64,000 nucleotides of DNA from Neonectria sp. B-13. Its lineage: Eukaryota; Ascomycota; Sordariomycetes; Hypocreales; Nectriaceae. The notes below the pieces were generated by a model that saw only the letters and a program-made list of their open reading frames with translations, did not search any database and was not told the DNA's origin. Below, one piece after another: positions 42,427 through 54,395 of this stretch. Position numbers and translations under genes: made by a program. Positions within the stretch are counted from its first letter, which is position 1. Each line of letters starts with the position of its first letter. The stretch is taken from contig NOKP01000009.1 of NCBI GenBank assembly GCA_002682825.1, positions 868,001 to 932,000 of the forward strand, in the 5' to 3' direction.

Positions 42427-44986
42427 ATGACCGCTGACGACGCCGATATGCTGGACCCTGCGACGCCGAAATCGCCGACGGCGGTGTCGGCGCGTGCCTT
42501 GAAACGCGGGGTGTCCGTGACGACGACGGAAAACCGCCGGTCGAAGCGGGCCAAGTATGCGCCAGTGGCCTGGTGCGTTGTGTGAAGCCAGCACGCCAGC
42601 AAATGCTAACTCGCTGCAGCAATGAGTGCAAAAAGAAGAAGCTGAAATGCATCAAAGAGGACAACGAGGAAGCTTGCCGGAGGTGCATTTCTAGCGAGGC
42701 TGATTGCGTTTTCGCCTCGAGCAACCCGCAATTGCAGTCGCAGTCGCAAGATCAACATCGACAGCTGCACCAGCAACGGCCCCAAGAAGGGACAAGTCGC
42801 CAAGTCTCGACAGAAATAGACAGCCTTGATCAGTATGAACCTCATTGTGCAAATCCAGTTACCACGCGCGACTGACCTGAACTGTAGGCGACAAGATAAC
42901 AGCTTAAGCGACGAGGTCGCCATGCTCCGGGAACAGGTCGCCACGTTGACTGCGTCCCTGCGGGATATCAACAGCAGGACCGCGCACATGAACTCGCGGT
43001 CTCCTGCTGTCGCTACTCAGCAGAACCCCAGTCCGGTGTACATGAGCGAGTCGAATTATCGCCCCAGTGAGCCGAGACAGCCGCAATTCGTTGGCCCAAC
43101 GAGATCCACCTTCAGTCTCCGTGTCGCTGAGACTTCCCTCACTCGCATGGGTATCCAAACTGGCGACCAAGCTCCAGAAAGTCGATCGACGTCCCCTGTG
43201 GCATCGCAAGGCCCTTCTCCTGAAGACTTGGGACTCCAAACAGGACCCTCCCAGCATGAGCCAGACTGCCTGTTGACCTTTGAACTAGACGAGATCCAAA
43301 GACTTTTGGATGTCTACGAAGAAGAGGTGGAGTCTGTGTACCCCTTTACAAACATCAAGGAGGTTTCCTCACAAACATCCTACATTCTTGACTATGTTAA
43401 GAGCCCGGGAAATTCCTCTGCGCATAACTACAACGCCCCGGACCCTCGATCCGAAATCGAGCTCAAGGACGTGCAAATAGTCAAGGTCGCCCTTGCTACA
43501 TCGATCGTCATGGAGGCCAAAGGATCCAATGTTTTGAGCCAAAAGCTCGTGGACTCTGTCGAGTCTGTGGTTTGCCGAGTCTCGGGTGAAGCCAAGATAG
43601 ATTTAAAAGAGGTTCAAATCATGACAATGCTGGTGAGTCTGGTCACAACCTTGTTGCATCCACGTCCCCATACCAACTTTCAGACAGAGCATCTACTTCT
43701 TTCACTGCGGTGAAGAGCTCTTGGCTTGGCGTGCAATTGGCATTTCCAGTCGTGAAGTGCTGGAAATAGGGCTTCATCGACGCGCGATTCTCTTGGAGAA
43801 TTTCAAGGGCCACAAGGAACGGGATCTGGCGGTGCGAACTTTCTGGTGTGTCTATGTCCTTGACCGCCGTTGGAGCTTTGGAACAAGTCTCTCTTTCTCG
43901 CTCATCGACAGAGATATTGACCCAGAATTACCAGAACCTGTAAGCTGACCTTTATGCTTTGTCCATTACACTGAGCTTTTTGACTGACTCAGCTTTTCGA
44001 AACAGGGCGACGACTATCCCTATCTTCGGTGCATGGTTTCATATGGCCGGCTTTGTTCCAAAGTCTGGGAAGCGCTCCCGCCATTTGAACTGTCATCCCA
44101 ATTCATCCCCAAGGATTCAGTCGCCTTCTTGGACTTTCTGACTCAAAATTGGCTGAACGCAATCCCGCCGGATCTCCAGCTCCGACATCCCCGCCTGGGT
44201 CTTGCCCCACGAAACCAGCCTCGAGTGCTGCATCGGCTACGAATGCTGTTGTACCTCCGCGGCAATCACATGCGCACATTGATCCACCGCCATCACCTCC
44301 TTAGTACCTCGAGCATCAAAGCAGATATGCAAGCAGCGAGATTGGTCCTCGATATCGCGCAGGACACCATCCAGGTTCTCGTCCACCTGAACGAAACGAG
44401 CGATATATACGCACGACAGCAGAACGCTTTCAATTACTTCCTATTAAGCGCACTGGCTGCCATCCTTCTCGCCGTGTGTCATGCACCAAATATCTTTGCT
44501 GAGCCATGTCGAGAGAGCTTTCTCAAAGCTGTGCAACTCGTCAAGAGTTTCTCTCGTGATGGGCATGCAAGCCGGCGGCTATGGAAAACAATCCGTGGTC
44601 TGCTACCGGGATTCAGAGTATTTGGCCTCCAAAGCGATTCTGACAAAGCCGAAGGGGCTGGGGCTTTTTCGGATGCTGACACAGGCTTGGACATGTCGCG
44701 AAGTGACGTTGACTCGGGAAAGAGAACTGCACAGAGACAGGATGCCACGACAAGATTTGGCGATGTTTGGGATTCGCAGGATATGAGTCCGCAGATGGAT
44801 TCCTCACTGCCTGATATGCTCAAGATGGGTGGTGATCTCATGAGTTTGTTTGATGCATTTGGACAGACACACGCCCATCACGAGGGACCTTCAGGCCTGG
44901 CACTTGGCTTCTCCAACTTGGACGAGCAGGGCATGCCACTTGGGGATCCGGTTGAGATTTCTCGCCGATTCCAGGGGTTATTGTAG
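42427..44986 (+). CDS. Zn2Cys6 transcription factor with coiled-coil linker
   Basis: Five exons (42427-42572, 42620-42832, 42888-43632, 43688-43939, 44006-44986) give 778 residues. The zinc cluster is split by intron 1: VAC-NECKKKKLKC then ACRRCISSEADC, spacing CX2CX6CX8CX2CX6C. A Gln-rich stretch and a leucine-type coiled coil (LSDEVAMLREQVATLTASL) follow, suitable for dimer formation. The fungal TF domain has FELDEIQRLLDVYEEEVESV, LLAWRAIGISSREVLEIGLH, FWCVYVLDRRWSFGTSLSF and DRDIDPELPEP. The exon-4 acceptor must be the second AG (43687) to keep the frame. Intact. It lies next to, and tail to tail with, the amino-acid permease; a role in controlling it is possible but unproven. Confidence 0.92.
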
Positions 44987-45428
44987 AAATGATTGATACT
45001 CGGAGCTTTGCAAGGGCAGATGATGAAATTGCGACTATCGGAGCCATTATGAACTGGAAAACTTGGGGGACTGACAGAGATGAAATCGCATATCCGGATT
45101 CCATGACCACCCACCTGTGAAGCTCGAGGTCGTCCATAGATGCTACAGTCGATGTGATGTGAAAAGCAGCTGGCAGACCCAGCATTAGCAATTCTAAGTT
45201 CATCGCTGTATTGATTTAGGCAATGACCTTCTCTCAGGGACTTGAAGGGTTAAAGATAGTAATAGGTAACTTGACGGCTGTGGCTTTCTTGAGGCCTTTT
45301 AAATCAAGTGAAATATAGAGAGTTTACTTGTCTGACGATCATTCAACATGACATGAACCCCGCAGCACGCATTTGTAACAGAGGTTTCGAATAGTACTTT
45401 CCAACTTAGTCTAAAATTAATGTTACCC
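44987..45428. other. Convergent 3' spacer
   Basis: Lies between the ends of the regulator and the permease; no gene. Confidence 0.4.
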
Positions 45429-47238
45429 TTAACAGCTACTGCTTTCTCCGACAGGAACTCCCGTGACAACTTGACTGCTGACTGTAGGTACTTCAAACTT
45501 GTTCTTCGCGTAGATAACGTAATAGACAGTTCCAAACAAAAGCCACGCCGCCATAATAACACTGGAATAGTTCATGTTTTGAGGTGTTACTGGCATCGCA
45601 CTGGGGAATGTACTGAATATCATGACCACCACGATCCATATTAGGCTGATCACATTTAAGGCAGGCCCAAGAATGGGACCAAGCTTAAAGGGGCCATATT
45701 CGGAAGAATCCAAGTTCTTCCGTCCAAATATGAGCATGTAAATGATCGGGAGCATGTAACTTGCGTACATGCCGATGATGGCCATAGACAGAATGGCATT
45801 GAATGCTGTCGTGTTTCCGATGTAAATGAAGCCCAGGAGCATTTGAAGCACCGTGATCAACACGACAGCCCGGACTGGAATCTGATGACTCTTGTTAACC
45901 TTGCTGAGGTATTGGTCGAACGGCGTGGCTCGGTCTCTTGCAAAGGCCCATAAAGTCCTCGAGGTCGACGTAACACCAGCGACTGTAGCGGCAGTGGCAG
46001 TGGCGATGATGATGACAGACATGATAGTCGCTCCAGCCTTGCTTTTCGTCACGTCTGAGAATATTTGCATGAATGGGAATCCAGTTTTAGTCTCCAGAAG
46101 TGATGCAAGGGAGCTGGTTGAGAAGAGTAGCATGGTACCATAGACGAGGCCCATGAGTCCGTTGGCAGCCACACTACCAATCATTGCAATTGGTACGTTT
46201 CGACTGGGGTTTGGCATCTCCTCGGAAAGATGGCAGGCGGCGTCGTAGCTGATGGTGTTAGCAGATTGCACACTTGCGGTTGCTTTGTGCTTCTTACCCA
46301 AGGAAGGGGTACACTGCGCTCAAGAGCCCAACAAGCCACGATATCCCATCGTTATCCCAGCCACTCGAGTTGACAACTTCAGTAAAGACGAAGGACGCAG
46401 TGTTCTTCGGGGCCATGACGCCAAGAACGATGAGGATTGCAACAAAGCCACCCACATGAAGCACACCTTGGAATTTTTAGTAAATGAAACACGTCATCAT
46501 GGATGGAGCTCTTGAACCTTACCTGATAGGAGATTTGCAGTGGGTAACAGCTTAGATCCCCAGATATTGATCGCCATGGCATACACTAGGACCGCCCAGT
46601 AAAAGAGCATACCCTGCCATCTCGCTGGGGTATAGAAATCATCGTTGAGGACTATGAGAGCTTGCATTTGCAGCCCAGCCGCGAACGCGGCTGAAGAGGT
46701 CAAGACAATCTGGCCTCCAACAGATATCCATCCAGTTGTGAATGATGCTGCAGACCTAGAAGAAGATGGACAGAGTGCAGCAACCCAATGGTACTGTCCT
46801 TGTTTGATTGACAACTGTTAGCATCCCGATAACAAGCATCGAGCTGAGTTCAGTGTATTCATACCTCCTGCAGTTGGGTAGATGGACGCAATTTCTGCTA
46901 GCGACGAAGCAATACACAAAGTGCACATGACAGAAAGTAGACTTGAACTGATGTCAATTGCGTCACAGGACGTTTCCTTGGATACGGAAAACATACAGAT
47001 TATAAAACAAGCATGGAGCACCGCCGCTTAACAAAGCCGTGGCAATGACAGTTGACAATGCTTCCCAAGTGCCCATCAAGCAAACACAAAGCGCACCCAA
47101 GGTCAGTAGTGAGAACTGACGATTTAGCTCCTGAGTGTGGCCAAGCTGGGCAAGGCGTGCATCATCGGCGTTGACAAGTGGAGGGTCGCCATCGATCTTA
47201 GTCGACGCCGCGTAGTCCTTTTTCATATCAGAATCCAT
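45429..47238 (-). CDS. Amino acid/choline/GABA permease (APC superfamily, Uga4/Hnm1-like)
   Basis: About five exons on the minus strand. The likely start is MDSDMKKDYAAS at 47238; an in-frame ATG at 47301 would add 21 residues. Family marks in order: DDARLAQLGHTQELNRQFSL, LGALCVCLMGTWEALSTVIA, CTLCIASSLAEIASIYPTAG then GQYHWVAAL, NIWGSKLLPTANLLS, NSSGWDNDGISWLVGLLSAV YPFLG, YDAACHLSEEMPNPSRNVPI, GVTSTSRTLWAFARDRATPF and RAVVLITVLQMLLGFIYIGN. These are hallmarks of the fungal GABA/choline/amino-acid permease group with 12 spans. Intact as far as I can assemble it. Head to head with an aldehyde dehydrogenase across about 1.5 kb, which suits uptake plus oxidation of an amine-derived aldehyde. 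Confidence 0.88.
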
Positions 47239-48728
47239 CTTTGAGAAGTTTATCACGAAGCTTGCTCGAGAGCCTCCAAGAAGTAAAGCATTGACAGCCA
47301 TTCTCCATTAATATATACTCTTATTCCAATGCCCATGTTCTCTCCTACCGCGTTCACGCCACATGAGTTTCCTCGCAGTTGCCCAGGAGTCTTATCTCCA
47401 GCGGCTCGCCCAATCATTTTCAAGCAGCTAATCAGCAAAGTCGATGGATGCTTGGTATGAGCGCACCTTATCATTTTAACCTGGGGGAACAGGGGCCTTA
47501 AAGATAAGAGCTGAGGTCAAGCGGGGCGGCTTCTTTGGATTGTTAGGGACTCCTTATGAGCAATCCCTGCTTGGTTCCGAGGGGCTTCCGGAATGAGCGG
47601 CGGGTCTAATCAGTTCTCTAGTACACACAGGTCATGCCAGCGGCGAGCCCTGACCTTGGGAACGTAAATCTGCAGCCAATTGCTGTCAGTTAGATTATTG
47701 GCCGATTGTGCGCCATAATCGACTGAGCCACCAATTTTTCGCTGTGGGAAGCCTCACAAGGCTGATTTCTTCAAACATTAAATAGTGTCTTACCGTCTCT
47801 TTTAATTACTAGAAATCGCGTTTAAACTCGGCATAACAACGGCCGAGTTAGGGATAGATCAAGCTAAGTTGCAACTTGGAATTGCCTGTCTCGGCCCAGT
47901 GATCACGTTGTACCATGCTGTTACGGTGGCGGGGAAATTTTCATACTTGAGGTTGGTGAGCCCTACCCTGAAGCCAGGGTCTGCAAAAGAGGCCGAGTGG
48001 ATGCATCGTAACGTCAATGTCCAAGACAGATTAAGCAGTGTAAATTTATCGTGTCTCATTGTAATGGTATTTTCAAACCCTTCTGGACAGAGCTCTCAAG
48101 TTGCCTACCAACTGCCGTGGCCCAATAATCCCGCGGCTCGCTTGTATCGAGAATACTCAAATCTCGGAAGCTAATCAATGGTCAATTGTTGAAGTATCCG
48201 TGGCTGGTTCATGGAATCTGATCTAAGCAGTAAGTGACTAAGATTTTCTGCAAAACTCGGAACTCCTGTCCGGAAACAAAACAAAAACACAATCGAGTAC
48301 ATATGTGCATCGGCCATTTCAAAGACATCGGAATCAAGCTCGGAATCCGGAACTACGGAACTACTCACCATCGAGTAGGTACCCGCTACCCCGACTTCCA
48401 CCAACATCAGCATGCGATTGGCTATGGGTAAGATCTCGGAATCAGCAACCCCCGGCAAAATTTGCGCGATTCGAATTGATTAAGATTGATGCTAGCGCCA
48501 ACATGGCTACGTGGGATCTGTGCGGAATCTGCTGAAATGAATCCCAAGAGATAGCCGGGTTCCGACTGACCGCAGTCAATGCCATAGAAAGGAAGGGGCT
48601 CGACTATATAAATGAACGCAATGATACTAGATCAGCTCAGTTTTAGGTAGGAGACTCCGTGTTACCCTTGTCGATCCTTTGGTTTCTCCACATCCTCTGC
48701 ATCCAGAAACGCCAATCCCCACAACCCG
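47239..48728. other. Divergent promoter region of permease and aldehyde dehydrogenase
   Basis: 1.5 kb without a gene. The part from 48256 to 48529 is dense in CGGAA words (see that entry). TATATAAA-like sequence at 48605-48612 is about 120 bp before the dehydrogenase start. GGCATAACAACGGCCGAG near 47831 resembles words at about 9627, hinting at an old dispersed repeat. Confidence 0.5.
48256..48529 (+). promoter_or_regulatory. Cluster of TCGGAATC / CGGAA words
   Basis: Exact TCGGAATC at 48328, 48340 and 48436 and GCGGAATC at 48522, with further CGGAA words at about 48257, 48270, 48348 and 48356, all in the same direction, 200-470 bp before the aldehyde dehydrogenase start. CGG half-sites suggest a Zn2Cys6 regulator; the gene at 42427 is a candidate. 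Not tested. Confidence 0.55.
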
Positions 48729-50333
48729 ATGGCCACCATAACTGTGACTGGCGTTGAGGGCCGCCAGATTACTGGTATGCTTTGGCCTTCTGTGGATGTC
48801 TCGCTTCTGCAATCACCTAACACGGCGAGCCTCTAGTGTCCACAGGGCTGTTCATTGACAACTCGTTCGTTCCCGCGTTCGAAAACAAGACTATAGACAT
48901 TGAGAACCCGGCCACCGGTGCTCACCTTGTAACGGTGTCAGCGGCACAGCCCGAAGATGTTGATCGGGCGGTTCAATCCTCCAAGAAAGCATATGCGACA
49001 TGGAAAACAGAGTCGCCGAATACTAGGCGCGCTCTGGTGAACCGCCTTGCAGATCTCATAGAGAGAGATGCGTCCGACTTTGCATCGCTGGAGGCCGTGG
49101 ATGCCGGAATTTTATACCGAGACTCCATCGGACTTCACGTCCCACAGGCCGTCGAGACGTTGCGATATTTTGCTGGCTGGGCGGACAAGGTTGACGGTGT
49201 TTCCATGTCAATCCCCCAAGGGTTGGCATACACACGGCGTGAGCCAATTGGAGTTTGCGCGGCCGTGGTACCTTGGAATGCGCCATTGTACGGTTCCCAC
49301 ATCTCGTTGACTGAAACCTGCAGGTGGGCTAACATTGGACAATAGGATGATTACCATCTGGAAAGTTGCCCCAGCAATTGCCGCAGGAAACACGTTGGTC
49401 ATCAAAACTCCAGAGATGTGCCCTCTGTACGCCCAAAAGCTGGGTCAACTCATTGCCGAGGCTGGCTTCCCTCCTGGCGTGATCAATATCATCTGCGGCA
49501 TTGGTGCTGTTGCTGGCCAGGCGCTTGCCGAGCACATGGAGGTCAAGAAGCTCTCATTCACTGGAAGCTCTGGCGTAGGACGGACAATCCTTGCTACCTC
49601 CGCTCGAACAAATTTGAAGAAGATTACCTTGGAGCTGGGCGGTAAAGGGCCGTCGGTCGTCTTTGATGATGCTGACTGGGACAACGCGCTGCTCTGGACC
49701 ACCTTGGGCATCACAGTAAACAATGGTCAGATCTGTGCCGCAGGCAGCCGCATCTATGTCCAAGACACCATCTATCAAAAGTTCGTCGAGGAATTCAGTA
49801 AACGCAGCCGCGATGCGATTCACGGCGACCCACTCCTTTCGCAAACCACCAAGGGACCGGTTATGAATGCTGGCCAGCTTGACAAAATGCTGTCATATGT
49901 TCAAAAGGGCAAGAAAGATGGCGCAAAACTCCTCCACGGCGGCGAGAAGATTGGAAGCAAGGGCCATTTCTTTGCCAATACGGCATTTTCGGATGTATCT
50001 CAAAATGCAGCCATCATGCAAGAGGAGATCTTTGGACCGTTCGCTAGCATTGCCCCTTTCAAGACCGAAGAGGAGGTTATTGCCAAGGCGAATGACACAC
50101 TATATGGCCTCAGCGCAGCAGTATTCACGAATGACCTGAACAAGGCCTTTCGTATTACCGAGGGCATCGAGTCAGGTCAAGTTACTGTCAACACTTGGGG
50201 TACTGTCAACGCTAACACCCCTTTTGGCGGAGTTAAGGAGAGCGGGTTTGGTCGCGATAATGGTAAAGACGCTCTTGACGAGTGGACAACTGTTAAATCT
50301 GTGAAGTGGAACATTTTACCCGCCAAACTGTAA
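48729..50333 (+). CDS. Aldehyde dehydrogenase (NAD(P)+-dependent)
   Basis: Three exons (48729-48774, 48837-49287, 49346-50333) give 494 residues, the normal ALDH length. Signature parts: VVPWNAPL, the AIAAGNTLVIKTPE cofactor segment, FTGSSGVGRTIL (Rossmann loop), the catalytic Glu in LELGGKGP near residue 260, the catalytic Cys in NNGQICAAGSR near residue 295, EEIFGPFASIAPF and NTPFGGVKESGFGRDNG. All catalytic residues are present. Intron 2 removes a stretch that would otherwise end the frame at 49345. It should oxidise an aldehyde to the acid in the cytosol; the substrate is unknown, but the divergent amine/amino-acid permease points to an amino- or semialdehyde. Confidence 0.93.
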
Positions 50334-50398
50334 AGAGACAGGCCTAAAATCACCGAAGTAGTTGGCTTGCTGGCAAGAAATCTTGTATCTTACTTGAC

Positions 50399-52827
50399 CT
50401 AATCCTCATTCAAGCAGAACAAAGCTCTAAATGGTGGCCAGAAAACTTGTGACAGTGGTGATTTGAAAGTACTCGTGAGATGCGATTGCCCATCGTTTGA
50501 TGTTGCTGTAGGTAAAGTTTTCGGCAAGCTTGGTATCAGCGGGCCACCAGACATCTCGAGACGATCTTGACCGTCCTGCCCGGAAGTCTCCAGCAAGGGA
50601 AAATTCAACGGTTGCCAACGTTTGTCTGACCTTTTGCTGGCCGTTGTGGAAACTAGGGGGGCTAAAAGGGTTGCATTTGTCGTACTTGGGCTATCCTTGC
50701 TTGGTGATGCATTCCATGGCGCTTTTATTTCCTCCAGGAGCGACTCATATCGAATATGAGCTAGTTCCATAGCTTTAAGCGCCTCGCTAGACTCTACCGA
50801 CCCAGAGTTGGATTTGATAACATCCAATTCATGGCGGCATCGTTGTACGGCCCATTGAATTACAGCTTTGTCGATGGAGGCACCTAACTCCTCAAAGGCC
50901 TCCTGGCTATTCAATGCTGGGTTTTCCAATACTTCTGGAATATCCGGAACTAGTGCGCAAATGGCACGAGTAATGTTGGATACCGGCTGACGATTGGCAA
51001 CTTTGTTGCTCCGGGATCTGGGTAAAGCGAATGTCAATGATGACCGAAATGCAGGTCCCAAGACTTCTTCGACTGTGTTCAACAACACCTTCCACGGATC
51101 CTCGGAGAAACGCTTAATATACTCGTTTCTGTCGTCGGCTGGCAAAGTGTTTAAAGAGGCCCTGATTGCTGGGGTCTTAAACGAGGCCATTTCGTCCCGA
51201 ACGGTGTCAAGAACTCGTTGTTCGAGATGAATAGATTCTTTCTCGACACGAACTGCCAAACCTTCGGTTGCCCCCTTGGTTGCTTTCGCCTCGTTGTTTC
51301 CATTTTCTCGAGAAGTCATTGCTATGGCTTGCAGAGCGGGTTTGAGGTCTTCTCGGAGAAGTGGCTTATTGTTTTCCCGCTTGTCCATGACCACGACAGG
51401 ATGAGGATTCAACCAAGCTATGATGTGGGTCATCACTTGCATCATGATCCTCCCTTCTTCTTTGGTCGTCTTGAGAAGCTTTTGGGCATCTGGAAATAGC
51501 ATCTCGCGATTCTCCGAAATATGGCGATAAACACTGTAATAGTCATTATCGCTCATTTCCTCGAGGAAGCCTTTGTGGCGTCTGAAGCTTCCTCCTTTCG
51601 TTGCTGGGGCTGAATAATCCGGTTCGTCTGGTTGCCTGGGGTAGAAGAGCTCCTTCACGTCCATGGCTGAATACCCGATGGGCAATGTGGCGACCATTCT
51701 GGCCCAATCTGTTGCGTACACGCTGTCGGCAGAATTGTCTGGCAGATCTTCGAGAGTATTTAATACCTGGTCGAATGTCGAAAACCAGTACTGCAGATAT
51801 ATTAGAGCATTCACATTGCTTGTTAGTGTGAAATGACAGACTCACGGTATCAATCCGATAGCTGGCCATCCAATCCCACGTGGAAATGTTGAATGTAGAT
51901 CTGCCAACCTCTGTCTCACACCAACGCGTAACCATGGATCTCCACCGGTGATTTTTCCAAAGCGTCACAAGCCGGCTTATGGGGAACCTGTACTCGCTGT
52001 TGAGCCGCAAGATATTGAACATCTCCATTTCGACATTGGTCTTCTTGCCTCGAAACAGAGCATCGTTATGGTCGGTCGCCAATACGAGCTGCATCCAGAT
52101 GTCTCCATGGTTATCGGGGAGAGATGGATCCTGACGGTTTACACGGAGTTTGACGTCCAGTTCCGGCGGAAGTTTATCTAGAAACTCTTAGTTGTTTCCT
52201 TTCTTGACCAGAAGCTGCTATTTTTTGGGGTGATAACTAACCTCGATCGTAGAAGTTGCAAGTCCACCACAGCTCTTTGGCATCTGCTCCGACCTGCTTC
52301 ACATGCTCCCGTAGCGCTTCAATTCGATGCTGGCCAGCCATTACCTCAACCTTCTCGCCACTGTTAACACTAGACCAAGCGTCGAATGAAAGTGCTGGGT
52401 TTGACTGTGGATCAAGTCCCAGTCCCTCGATATGGCTCATCATCCGCGCTACAGCTTCCGCGCTGCATTGGACGACCAGGCAGTTCTCCTCTGCTTGTCG
52501 CTCCAAGCCACCCTGCTGAAACATGCGGCTTAGTTTGTGCACATGTCGACGATTTACATGTCTGTTTGCTCCTTTCGCCCAAGTGCATGTGAGAGCATCG
52601 AGAGGCATCTTGGCTGTGGCGAGTCGGTACGTATCGGCCTGGTGTCGGGTAGAAGTACCATCTTGAAGCTCTGGTTTCTCAGTTTGCGGTGCTTGGTGGC
52701 GTTGCCGCTTCAATACCGGACTCGCCTGTGTTGACTGGTTTCTATGATACTTACGCTTCATGCTGGATGGTAATGGAAGGAAATGGCGGAAAGAGTTGAC
52801 AGTGAGACTGCGAGGCAATGATGTCAA
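50399..52827 (-). CDS. ParB/sulfiredoxin-like domain protein, nuclear or cytosolic, function unknown
   Basis: Three exons (52827-52242, 52177-51846, 51790-50399) give 769 residues. A possible start is also MKRKYHRNQ at 52764, just after the first. After a basic, Gln/Pro-rich lead, residues about 70-195 resemble a ParB/Srx-type domain: GANRHVNRRHVHKLSRMF, then VEVMAGQHRIEALREHV, where AGQHRIEAL (164-172) matches the G-x-x-R nucleotide-binding box of ParB proteins. A long helical region (middle: DNYYSVYR-type and charged helices) follows, with no known domain. At the C-terminus two frames compete: the uninterrupted one ends ALFCLNED at 50399. The +1 frame from about 50660 reads a more protein-like tail (DVWWPADTKLAENFTYSNIK), so a one-base indel in a C/T run near 50660 is possible. 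Fungi are known to carry ParB-like genes of unknown role. Confidence 0.7.
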
Positions 52828-53246
52828 CAGCTCAAATATCGCCGAGTGGGGTTGGAGAAATAGATGAGCTAAGCAACACCGCCAGCTAACGGGCTGTTTG
52901 ATTCCCGTCCCATCTTCAACCCCAGGGCCAGAGGTGGAGTAATTACACTAACTCATCCATCGTGGAGGATACCGGCATCCCTGTTACCAATCAGCCCGCC
53001 GCTGCCCAACGCCGGGTTGGAAACACCGATGGCCCACTATGTTCATCGCCGGAATGATACAGCAATAACCAGACACCAGTGATTTGACCGATCCATGGCA
53101 GTTTTGGACACCAGTCAAAAATGTATTTAATGCCCACGCTCAGCCGTTCAACGGAACCGCACAATTCTTTCATCTTAGCTCAAACGGGGTGCTGACTACA
53201 CCATACAACCAAGAGATACCACAACAATCCAGCACGCGTTTTCAGC
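52828..53246. other. Divergent promoter space
   Basis: Between the ParB-like gene (minus) and the NmrA-like gene (plus); no further gene seen. Confidence 0.4.
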
Positions 53247-54268
53247 ATGGCCCAGCTACAGAATATCGCCATAGCGGGAGTAAGTGGCACTGAGCTGTGA
53301 GCCCTGAAAGCTGACACGTTGCTAACACGGGATCAAGGCCTCTGGAAATATTGGTAAGGTGGTAGTCCAGGAGCTTTTAGCCTCCGGCTTCAATGTTACG
53401 GCTCTACAGAGATTATCATCTACAGCAACTTTCCCCGAAGGCGTCAAGACACGAAAGTTTGCGTACGACTCGTTTGAATCCTGGAAGGACGCTCTTGAAG
53501 GTGAAGATGCGGTCATCTCGTTCCTCATACCGCCGGCAACTGAGTATCAAAACTTGGCGGCAGATGCTGCCGTTGCTGCCGGGGTGAAACGCTTTATCCC
53601 TTCTGAGTGGGGTATGAACACAAACATCCTCGGCGACACAATCTTCGGCAGGTTGCTATCGGACAAAACAGCAACTCGGGCTCATCTGGCTAGGCTATCC
53701 AAAGAGAATGATTTCTTCTCATGGACAGGAATTTCTACCGGATTGTGGTTTGACTGGGTACGTTGACCTTCTTCGCTCAAGGCATGGATTGTTATCATAC
53801 AGTTCTGATAATTCATAGGGTCTCGAAAATCTCTCCCTTGGCTTTGACAAGGCAACCTATACAGCCGAGATTGCGGACTCCGGTAACGAAAAGTTTCAGA
53901 CGACGAACCTTAGTTTTATAGCCAAAGTCATAAGCGGGATCTTGAAAAGTCCTGATCGAGCTGCTGACAGGTACATCACCATTGCATCCTTCAATATCTC
54001 GCAGAGGGAGATTCTCGCCCTTGCGGAGAAGATATCAGGGGAGAGGTGGTCACTTAAGCTGTACAAGGTCGATGAAGCCCAGAAGGCTGCGGAACAAGCG
54101 CTGGATGTCGGTGATTTTGACGCTGCATTCTACCCTTTGCTACACGGCCGGCTCTTGAGGGATGGCGCTGATCTGGCGCTCAAGCCAGAACAGAACTTTG
54201 CCACTGATGTCCTAGGCTTTTCGGAAGAAGACCCCACCGATGCTGTCAAGGCTTGGCTTGGCATGTGA
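53247..54268 (+). CDS. NmrA-like / isoflavone reductase family NAD(P)-binding protein
   Basis: Three exons (53247-53279, 53338-53757, 53819-54268) give 300 residues. The first exon is only 33 bp and ends inside the dinucleotide-binding motif, IAG-ASGNIGK, so the small exon is needed for function. Further marks are VTALQRLSS, AVISFLIPPA, VKRFIPSEWGMNT and the GLWFDW segment before the last intron. These atypical short-chain reductases reduce phenylpropanoid-like substrates or act as NADP sensors (NmrA). No substrate can be named. The frame is intact and all introns are GT-AG (58 and 61 bp). Confidence 0.9.
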
Positions 54269-54395
54269 AATGGCTCGTTGGGTTATTTGCAGTGGATAAT
54301 TAATTATGGAAATTGGAAAATCATGAGCTTCCTCACCTACTCTGCTCTTGTTTCACCTCCCTTGAACCAGATTGGGCCAAGGAACGATGAGGCTG

